Positions 7,990-13,599 of a DNA stretch of 16,968 nt are shown here, in pieces; the stretch's first letter is position 1, and the number at the start of each line of letters is the position of its first letter. Made by a program: the position numbers and the translations under genes. Origin of the DNA: Deltaproteobacteria bacterium (lineage in GTDB: Bacteria > Desulfobacterota > DSM-4660 > Desulfatiglandales > B25-G16); the NCBI GenBank assembly GCA_020348625.1, contig CP070752.1:2012739-2029706 (forward strand), read 5' to 3'. The notes under the pieces were generated by a model. The model saw only the letters and a program-made list of their open reading frames with translations. It did not search any database and was not told the DNA's origin.

Positions 7990-8541
7990 CTATAACCCCA
8001 CCAAAAGGATTGAGTTCTCACCGCCGAAATCGTCCCGCTCCCGGGTTAATACGGTCGGGTCAGGGAAACTCTGCCGGCCATCAAGGATATACGTAAACCG
8101 GTGTTCTCCTTGCGTGAGATCGAGCGTGGCTTCCCAGTATCCGCTCGACTCCACCCTGTTCATGGGAACCCTTCTCCATTCGGTGAAGCTACCGGTAATC
8201 TCTATCCGGCTTACATCGGGCCGGTAGATCACGAACCTATGGGGGGTAGAGGTAGTCATCTGAGAGGGCAGGAGAAGCAATAAGACAATTACTGCTGCTG
8301 CCAGTGCTGAGGCGAACAACCCCAGGGGACGGAGAAGCGGCAAAAAGGTAAGCCTTCTTTTTGCCCGGACCTCCACCGGGGGAACATGGTCCACGACCTG
8401 AGAGCGGATGAGCTTTTCCTGGTGGAGGAGCTCAACGGTTTCGTCCTTAAAAACCTTATCCTCATGCGTCTTCTCCACGAATTCGATCTTGTTATCGATG
8501 TCCAACTCGTCGTCGATGAACATGCTGATCATGTAATCCAT
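7990..8541 (-). CDS. Membrane anti-sigma-like protein with periplasmic CBM48/glycogen-binding-like domain
   Basis: A 183-residue single-pass protein. Residues 1-60 form a charged, helical cytoplasmic segment (MDYMISMFIDDELDIDNKIE...) like anti-sigma N-termini but without a zinc-binding HxxxCxxC motif. Residues 74-92 are a transmembrane helix (LFASALAAAVIVLLLLLPS). Residues 101-183 read as a carbohydrate-binding CBM48/AMPK-beta/isoamylase-N domain: ITGSFTEWRRVPM, GYWEATLDLTQGEHRFTYIL, DG, DP and a terminal DDFGGEN. Its gene overlaps the ECF sigma gene by 13 nt and has GAGGAG 7 nt before the ATG, the usual sigma/anti-sigma arrangement. I infer that it holds the sigma factor at the membrane and senses a periplasmic sugar, polysaccharide or protein through the outer domain. 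Met4, whose ATG overlaps the sigma TGA, is an alternative start. Confidence 0.8.
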   Translation of the reverse strand: MDYMISMFIDDELDIDNKIEFVEKTHEDKVFKDETVELLHQEKLIRSQVVDHVPPVEVRAKRRLTFLPLLRPLGLFASALAAAVIVLLLLLPSQMTTSTPHRFVIYRPDVSRIEITGSFTEWRRVPMNRVESSGYWEATLDLTQGEHRFTYILDGRQSFPDPTVLTRERDDFGGENSILLVGL

Positions 8542-9035
8542 CGCCCATCTCCTCTGTTGAGGATTTCCTTAAGCTTGAGGCGGGCCCGGTGGACCTTTAC
8601 CTTAACGTTTGCCTCGCTGATGGAACAAATGGAGGCGATTTCTCGGTAGGAGAGATCACCACTCACGACCAGTGCCAGAAGATCTCTCTCATCCTTCTCC
8701 AGCTGCCCCGCGGCAACGAGCACGCGGCGATACTCCTCACAAACCATGAGGGCACCTTCCGGATCACCGGTGCAATCAGCCCGCTCTCCATCAAGGAGCG
8801 ATCTGCGTTGTTCTTTGCGCCAGTGGTCGAGAAGGGCATTGCGGCCAATTGTGTAAAGCAGGGAGAGGCTGGGAGGTTCTTTGCCATAGTGCTCAAGGTA
8901 ACGCGTGAAGCTCTCCTGCATAATGTCACTTGAGAGGTAGTAGTCCCCTGTCATCCGCATGAGGTATGCGAACAGCTTATCCTTGTGTTGCCTATAATAT
9001 GCTCCATATCGATCCACATCATCTCTATAACGCAT
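8529..9035 (-). CDS. ECF-type RNA polymerase sigma factor (sigma-70 family)
   Basis: A two-domain extracytoplasmic-function sigma factor. Region 2 begins YYRQHKDKLFAYLMRMTGDY and runs through DIMQESFTRYLEHYG and TIGRNALLDHWRKE. Region 4 has QLEKDERDLLALVVSGDLSY then the helix-turn-helix YREIASICSISEANVKVKVH and RARLKLKEIL. There is no region 3 and no C-terminal extension. The start is uncertain: GTG at 9089 (186 aa), ATG at 9035 (168 aa, used here) and GTG at 9017 (162 aa) are all in frame, none with a good ribosome site. A promoter-like motif at 9027-9054 would place the RNA start near 9020 and so favour the GTG at 9017 as an almost leaderless start. The stop overlaps the anti-sigma-like gene. 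It is expected to direct transcription of its own locus and of the secreted repeat protein gene. Confidence 0.92.
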   Translation of the reverse strand: MRYRDDVDRYGAYYRQHKDKLFAYLMRMTGDYYLSSDIMQESFTRYLEHYGKEPPSLSLLYTIGRNALLDHWRKEQRRSLLDGERADCTGDPEGALMVCEEYRRVLVAAGQLEKDERDLLALVVSGDLSYREIASICSISEANVKVKVHRARLKLKEILNRGDGRWIT

Positions 9036-9054
9036 AACAGACAAAAAGGTTACA
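9027..9054 (-). promoter_or_regulatory. Putative autoregulatory ECF-sigma promoter
   Basis: Minus strand: TGTAAC (9054-9049), 16 nt, CGTTAT (9032-9027). Hexamers and spacing are identical to the site at 7666-7639. ECF sigma factors commonly activate their own operon, which fits a copy here. Its position, inside the longer reading frames of the sigma gene, would require translation to start at the GTG at 9017, only about 3 nt after the predicted RNA start. Confidence 0.6.
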
Positions 9055-9250
9055 TTTTTAACCGTTTTCTCATTTCTTTCAGCGATCACAGGGCACGTTT
9101 TGGTTGAATCTTATGAAAAGAGACAGGAAAGCTATTGCAGGCTAACTTCATTGCCGCAGAGGAAATTAAGGATATTCGATAATTCTAGCGGATAACCTGA
9201 GTTCTTGAGTTGCAGGAGGAGGGAATGCATAGGTTGGAGCCCAGGGCCTA

Positions 9251-10018
9251 TTAGTGTGTTGATTCAGAACCAATCTTCCCTTTTTCGGCATAGGTCTGGA
9301 TGAAATAACTCACCTGAGATAACTGCTTATTAGTAAGTCGGTCGAATTGAACACCGCGTCTTCTCACTTCCCCAGATACTACTGATTCCGCGACCGTATT
9401 TACGGGCACCTTGGCTACATGGAATCCATCATCGACACATAAAATGTCCAGGGCAAGAGATACCTTTGGTAGCGCCCTGTCAGAGGTATACCGAAAGGAA
9501 AGCCCACCCATACTGATATCGATGATTTCACCCATCTCGGAAAAAGGCCTGTTGAGCAAAGCAAAGGCACTGACCTTAAGCTGGAAACGCTTGTGTCTTC
9601 TTTTCTCACTGACTACTTTCTTTTCTCCCGTATCTTGATGCCGTTTGGCAGCCTTGAATTCTACCGCAATTCCCTGAGGGCTGATCCTGACCACCTCTCC
9701 GGTAATCTTAATATGTGCTTGGTGGTAAGGGAGCGCAAAGGTCAGGGAAAGCTCCTGTCCAAGGGAGACGGGCACACTGGTTTCAATAAACACCCCGCCA
9801 GCGCTTATGTTTTTGATGAAATCCCTATAGGCTTGGTCCTGGGTGGCGTAATCCACAACTGCCACAAGGGTTTTCCTGGCATGTTTTCTGTTCCCCTTAA
9901 ATACAATCTCTTCCAGCGCTTCCAAGTCGGTTCGCTCAGCGTTCTGGCACATTTCTGCGATCAATTTTACCGCATTGGTAACACCGGAATCATTCACTTG
10001 TTTGCCGAAAGCAGCCAT
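9251..10018 (-). CDS. Tandem PilZ-domain protein
   Basis: A 255-residue soluble protein with two PilZ domains, both retaining the cyclic-di-GMP signature. Domain 1 (about 44-125) has RKHAR (Arg44, Arg48) and NISAGG (Asn70, Ser72, Gly75). Domain 2 (about 138-245) has RRHKR (Arg140, Arg144) and DISMGGLSFRY (Asp167, Ser169, Gly172). The first 40 residues are a helical, acidic leader (MAAFGKQVNDSGVTNAVKLI...). No membrane segment, kinase or regulator domain is fused to it. The ATG at 10018 has no clear Shine-Dalgarno; Met23 is another possible start. It lies 161 bp upstream of the ECF sigma gene on the same strand, without an obvious promoter in between other than the ECF site, so co-transcription with the sigma operon is possible but unproven. 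Likely role: c-di-GMP-dependent control of motility or surface behaviour. Confidence 0.85.
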   Translation of the reverse strand: MAAFGKQVNDSGVTNAVKLIAEMCQNAERTDLEALEEIVFKGNRKHARKTLVAVVDYATQDQAYRDFIKNISAGGVFIETSVPVSLGQELSLTFALPYHQAHIKITGEVVRISPQGIAVEFKAAKRHQDTGEKKVVSEKRRHKRFQLKVSAFALLNRPFSEMGEIIDISMGGLSFRYTSDRALPKVSLALDILCVDDGFHVAKVPVNTVAESVVSGEVRRRGVQFDRLTNKQLSQVSYFIQTYAEKGKIGSESTH

Positions 10019-10654
10019 GAAAGAAGTCGCTTGAATTCAGGTTAGCTGATTAAAAGGAACCACCACCGTCCTAATGAGATGCCAAAAAGCCTTGCCCAAG
10101 TCAAGAGAAATCAGTTTAAGAATCGCCGCAAAACCAATATCTTGATCAGAGGGGCAAAGCAAATCCGCGAGATACTCTGCTCCAGCACCACCTGATCTTG
10201 CAAGAGATTATGCTATCAGCTATGAATTATCCGGGAGGTATCGATCCATCAGAAGCCTCGCTTTTGAAGTCTCTCCTTCTACCGTCTGGCTAGGTATATC
10301 ATGCCGATAGCAGCAATAAAGAGGGACGTTGATATGATGGACTCGAGGCAAATTAACACCACTTGTAATTGCAGTCCCCAGCAATTCATAGATGGCGCAG
10401 CAGAGCAACAAATGATGACGTAACGCAGGCTGTATTGTGTTGGGCTTGGAAGGGCTTAGATTTGCATTTGTAAGCCCAAGCTGAGGCGGAAATTCTACGG
10501 GAAAAGGCTCATAGCAGGAGTTGCAAGTTGAAGCCAAAAGAGCGGCACACAAGATATTGCGGTTCTGATATTGGAGAGGCAGGGCCATATCTGACCCCGC
10601 ACTGCTAGTTGCAGTATTGTATAGGAGTTGGCTTTCTCAAAGGAGCATCAATCT
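10019..10654 (+). other. Gene-poor stretch containing repeat copy 1
   Basis: No convincing gene. It holds the first copy of the 160-bp diverged direct repeat (10190-10349). A 122-codon open frame on the minus strand (10220-10588) is Cys/Pro/Leu-rich with a mixed composition, no ribosome site and no recognisable motif, and runs through the repeat; I treat it as chance. The stretch may be decayed mobile or intergenic DNA. Confidence 0.5.
10190..10349 (+). repeat. Diverged direct repeat, copy 1 (160 bp)
   Basis: Aligns without gaps to 11738-11897 over 160 positions with about 126 identities by hand count (79%). The best-kept blocks are ACCTGATCTT at the left end, GGGAGGTATC, CAGAAGCCTCG and GATAGCAGCAATAAAGA. 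Weaker similarity extends further on both sides. Mismatches fall about equally on the three codon positions in the most open minus-strand frame, so the conservation is not clearly protein-coding. Confidence 0.8.
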
Positions 10655-10858
10655 CTATCTGCGCTGAATTAACTCTCCAACGAAAACACTGTGCCACTGA
10701 CCAAATTTCACCCAATCAGCTCTACGCTCGATTCCCGCCCTCCGTTCTTTCCACTGCCTTCGTTCGACACCCCCTTTTAACCAGTACCGAATACTAACCG
10801 CGATACGTCGATCTGCACCAGAGCGCCGATCAATATCAGAGCGCCACATTGTTACCAT
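10655..10858 (-). CDS. Small Arg-pair-rich hypothetical protein, 67 aa
   Basis: The start at 10858 is chosen over an upstream ATG at 10933 because GAGGGG lies 8 nt before it. The 67-residue product has the pattern MVTMWRSDIDRRSGADRRIA, then VERRQWKERRAGIERRADWV and a short hydrophobic end GQWHSVFVGEL. The repeated (D/E)RR units spaced four to seven residues apart are a style of small protein that I associate with Desulfobacterota genomes, often ending in a W-V-R/K-x-x-x-W-S-S-V-like segment as here (WVKFGQWHSVFV). Strongly basic, no signal peptide or membrane helix, so cytosolic; nucleic-acid or acidic-partner binding is conceivable. Function unknown. It is isolated: empty DNA flanks it on both sides and the two direct repeats bracket it. 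Confidence 0.65.
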   Translation of the reverse strand: MVTMWRSDIDRRSGADRRIAVSIRYWLKGGVERRQWKERRAGIERRADWVKFGQWHSVFVGELIQRR

Positions 10859-11298
10859 GTTTTGATCCCCTCGGTTAAAGTTCTGGGAGATAATCCTGTC
10901 TATTTGCATGAAGCGATTAATGAGCCCCAACAAAACAGTTGCCGTTCTGTCAGGAGCAACGTGGGCACATTTTGAGGGGACTCTCCATGCTCATTCCCTT
11001 TACAGGAGGCCACTGGGCCCCTTTTTTCGGACTTATAAATGCATTCTGGGAAAACGCAGGCGTGCTGCAGAATCTGCTTGTGCAATCAGCAAATCAGGCT
11101 ATCTTGTGAGGGTTTGAGCAGGAATTGAATAAGGGAGATCTCTGCGGAGAAATGAAATACTAACGGGAAACAGGCATTAGAACTATTCTGCTATGCCATC
11201 AAATTCCAGAAGAAAAAGAAATACGATATGCTCACTTATCGTGTGATGTTTTTCCGCACGCCTCACGATCGATTGGGTTTGGCAAAGGGAAAATGGAA

Positions 11299-11333
11299 GC
11301 TCCCAACAGAATGCAACATATTCTGTCGGGAGC
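11299..11333 (+). repeat. Long inverted repeat / hairpin
   Basis: Left arm GCTCCC-A-ACAGAAT and right arm ATTCTGT-C-GGGAGC pair over 13 base pairs with one internal A/C mismatch and a 7-nt loop (GCAACAT). It stands alone in gene-poor DNA. No U-tract follows on either strand (GCACAGCGG on one side, TTCCATTTTCCC on the other), so it is not a typical intrinsic terminator; it could be an RNA structure, a protein-binding palindrome or a mobile-element remnant. Confidence 0.7.
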
Positions 11334-11737
11334 ACAGCGGAATAAATTTGAGGCTCTTCCCCATCGAATATTCCCCCCGAAATTAAGAACGTATCAGGAG
11401 AAAAAGCTAATTGGGATATTTATTGTGCAAGAAACGTGCAAAAAAGAGCCATATTCATTATTTCATTAGATTTCAGCTAGTTAAGAAACTCTAGCAAAAC
11501 CAGCATCCAGAGCTATGTAACGAAATACCATACATTTTGCGAAGCTGAATTTCATTTTCTGGTAAAGGTTTACATACTTGGGTTGCTAGAGGACCCAGGG
11601 AGGAAAGGAGTGCTAGAGGTGGTCAGAGACGAACCCGGATACTTACCTTTGGTTGATGATATAAACTACCATATCTTGTATCTAGCGTTGCGGGTCCAGA
11701 ATCTGTGACTTCGTGACAAACCTTCTACTCCAACATC

Positions 11738-11897
11738 ACCTGATCTTACTAGAGATTATCGTATCAAGTCTGCGCTATCAGGGAGGTATCTATTTCTCAG
11801 AAGCCTCGTCTTTCCAGCCTCTCTTTCTGCTCTCTGGCTAGGAATATCATGAGGATAGCAGCAATAAAGAGGGGTATTGATAAGATAGGCTCGTGGC
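11738..11897 (+). repeat. Diverged direct repeat, copy 2 (160 bp)
   Basis: Second member of the pair with 10190-10349, same orientation, 1548 bp away. On the minus strand this copy is open as a short membrane-helix-like end (LSIPLFIAAILMIFLAREQK, then ERLERRGF and stop), whereas copy 1 has an in-frame stop at the same place; the resemblance may be chance because the mismatches show no codon-position bias. Confidence 0.8.
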
Positions 11898-12216
11898 GAG
11901 ATATAAGAAATCTGCGGTGGCAATTTAGAATGCGTAAAAGGAAGTAGTTGGGCGAATACACACGGCGTGGCAGCACTCTCCTCTTTTACTACCTCCCCGT
12001 TGACTCATAATTGAATGTTACCCAACAGATGAGAGAGATCGCTGACTAAACTGATCATAAGTATAGCATGCAGTGAAGATTTCTTTAAGCTTTGTCTTCA
12101 TCGCTTCTCGCAGCCCGAAAGAGTTTCCTCGCTGCAACCTCAAATAATAGTTGCATATTCAGCTGCTTGTTGGCTTCCAGGCAGCGTCAATAATGCAATC
12201 TAGGTTTTCGATGATC

Positions 12217-12876
12217 TTATGTCTGTTTTCTCCCTTCCATTCCAGCAAGGAATTTCTCGTCTGCGTGGGGAGGTAACATCTCAAAATGCGATTCTACGGT
12301 TGTATAGTCGTAATAGCCTAGGCGTGCTAATGGCCGGAGCTTTGAGATATCTAGCTTGCCGTCCGGCTGAATAAATTCGTCTTTGATATGAATGCCAATG
12401 ACTTGGCCGATAATGATATCCACTGTACCCATTGTGCCGTTACCGGGCAATCGAATGCTCTGATGATAACTGCATTCAAAATTAATAGGCGATTCCGCCA
12501 CGCGAGGAGCTTTTACGAGCTTCGAAGGGGCTTTGGTGACACCCGCCAGCTCAAACTCATCGACCTCTGGGGGCACCTGTTGAGATGACAGATTTATTGC
12601 CTCCTTCAGGTCATAAGTTGCCATGTTATATACGAACTCTCCGGTTTGCTCGGCGTTGACCGCGGTATCCTTGCGCTTGCCATCAATCGTCTGATTCGCT
12701 GCGAACATCACATAAGGAGGATCAAAAGTCAGATTCTGGAACTGGCTGTACGGAGCAAGGTTGGCTACCCCATCGGCACCCACAGTCGATATCCATCCAA
12801 TGGGCCGGGGTAACACACAGGATTTAAATGGATTGTGTGCGAGCCTGTGATTGTTTTTTTTTGGTTCGTAAAACAT
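12217..12876 (-). CDS. Flavin reductase-like (FMN-binding split-barrel) family protein
   Basis: A 219-residue soluble protein of the flavin reductase-like/DIM6-NTAB family, which binds FMN in a split barrel and in characterised members reduces flavin with NAD(P)H for a partner oxygenase, or acts as a flavoprotein itself. The core signature is NPFKSCVLPRPIGWISTVGA (15-34), followed by NLAPYSQFQNLTFDPPYVMFA (39-59) and the GEFVYNMATYDL segment (79-90) with CSYHQS near 136. Length is usual. A strong GGAGG at 12888-12892 precedes the ATG by 11 nt, slightly long. The gene stands alone, with no oxygenase next to it; several inverted repeats upstream suggest specific control. Substrate and partner cannot be told from sequence. 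Confidence 0.88.
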   Translation of the reverse strand: MFYEPKKNNHRLAHNPFKSCVLPRPIGWISTVGADGVANLAPYSQFQNLTFDPPYVMFAANQTIDGKRKDTAVNAEQTGEFVYNMATYDLKEAINLSSQQVPPEVDEFELAGVTKAPSKLVKAPRVAESPINFECSYHQSIRLPGNGTMGTVDIIIGQVIGIHIKDEFIQPDGKLDISKLRPLARLGYYDYTTVESHFEMLPPHADEKFLAGMEGRKQT

Positions 12877-12907
12877 AGTCGTATTAACCTCCTTTCTTTA
12901 GGTTTAA

Positions 12908-12936
12908 TGCCAAATTGTACCCGTGACGATTTGGCA
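12908..12936 (-). promoter_or_regulatory. Perfect inverted repeat in the flavin reductase leader
   Basis: TGCCAAAT-N13-ATTTGGCA, 8-bp perfect arms, located 32 to 60 bp before the ATG and just upstream of its GGAGG. It could be an operator or a leader hairpin; which regulator is involved cannot be read from sequence. Confidence 0.5.
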
Positions 12937-12964
12937 CATGTAACAACTGTATATGTTTATCATA

Positions 12965-12978
12965 GTACACTGTCGTAC
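12965..12978 (-). promoter_or_regulatory. Palindrome GTAC-N6-GTAC upstream of the flavin reductase gene
   Basis: GTACACTGTCGTAC, part of AGTACACTGTCGTAC. The AGTACACT half recurs 65 bp further upstream at 13030. GTAC-type palindromes of this kind are seen for some HxlR-family redox or quinone-responsive regulators, but no such gene is in the window. Confidence 0.35.
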
Positions 12979-13028
12979 AAAAGCCTTTATGGTTTGTATT
13001 CTTCATTTTCTCTCCCACCCATTTTCCA

Positions 13029-13044
13029 AAGTACACTACTACTT
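13029..13044 (-). promoter_or_regulatory. Palindrome AAGTA-N6-TACTT upstream of the flavin reductase gene
   Basis: AAGTACACTACTACTT has 5-bp inverted arms and shares AGTACACT with the palindrome centred 65 bp downstream, consistent with two related operator-like sites. Confidence 0.35.
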
Positions 13045-13069
13045 CTATGAGGGTTCCCTTTGTCAAGGC

Positions 13070-13593
13070 CCTTTAATTGGAATGTAGTAAATCTTTTTCC
13101 CTTGTTTTCCTCCTGTAGACTGTAGGCGAAGGAGAAGAGATTCATCTTTCTGATTACTGTTAGTTCGTCGGTTCCTTTAAGTCGTTCGCTTGAAGCGATT
13201 TATACCAGCTTGTATCCGTGCCGACACCCGTGATCGGTCACCTAGTACTGCATGCGCTTTATAAGCACTTTTGTGAACGCGTTTTGAGAAGCGCCCCATC
13301 TATAGAAGCGGTATTTCCACTAGAGCACCCAGCAGAACTACGGGCGCCTTAACCAGCCGGAACGTCTCAAGCATGAAACCCTCTTTCCCTCATGCCCTAG
13401 TAGAAACGTATCATTTCAGTTCTCAGGATCGCCTTTCTCTCTTATACTTTCCTAATATCACAGCTCAGAAACGGGCAGGCCTTCAATCCAAAGAAAAAGA
13501 TCCATTTTCAAAGGGATTGACTTGATTGTTGGATCTGCTAGCATGCTTGGCTATTGGTCCCAGTCTCATCGTTTTTGAGCATACCGAGGACAG
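13070..13593 (+). other. Intergenic stretch with no supported gene
   Basis: About 520 bp between the divergent flavin reductase and AsmA-family genes. No frame is convincing. On the minus strand near 13375-13300 a short peptide reads MLETFRLVKAPVVLLGALVE then IPLL and stop, directly followed by another short open frame (MGRFSKRVHKSAYKAHAVLG...). This could be gene debris, but it is too short to name. The promoter of the AsmA gene must lie in the right part; no clear hexamers were identified. Confidence 0.4.
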
Positions 13594-13599
13594 TTGTTA

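Larger units (their letters stand above)
10859..12216 (+). other. Gene-poor 1.36-kb stretch with repeat copy 2 and a long hairpin
   Basis: All frames are heavily interrupted. It holds a 35-nt near-perfect inverted repeat (11299-11333) and the second copy of the direct repeat (11738-11897). Just downstream of the flavin reductase stop, the minus strand at 12180-12100 reads as an amphipathic peptide (LNMQLLFEVAARKLFRAARS, then DEDKA and stop) preceded in another frame by ENLDCIIDAAWK; this could be a frameshifted gene remnant but is too short to call. No RNA gene was recognised. Confidence 0.5.

Noticed and set aside
9223..9250. GCCCAGGGC palindrome after the tandem PilZ gene as a terminator
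   Set aside because: Arms of 4 bp with a 1-nt centre and no T-run.
10220..10588. 122-codon open frame on the minus strand
   Set aside because: No ribosome site, Cys/Pro-rich odd composition and no motif; its end runs through the direct repeat, where copy 2 stays open but mismatches show no codon-position bias.
11514..11541. TGTAAC at 11516 as a third ECF promoter
   Set aside because: The 16-nt spacing leads to TGCGAA, not CGTTAT, and no gene follows.
11738..11897. Minus-strand frame resembling a membrane helix with basic tail (a sorting-signal-like C-terminus), shared by both repeat copies
   Set aside because: Copy 1 has an in-frame stop, mismatches are spread over all codon positions, and similarity continues unchanged past the shared stop, so coding is not supported.
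12884..13066. 60-codon open frame on the minus strand upstream of the flavin reductase
   Set aside because: It overlaps the leader palindromes, has no recognisable protein features and no suitable ribosome site; likely chance.
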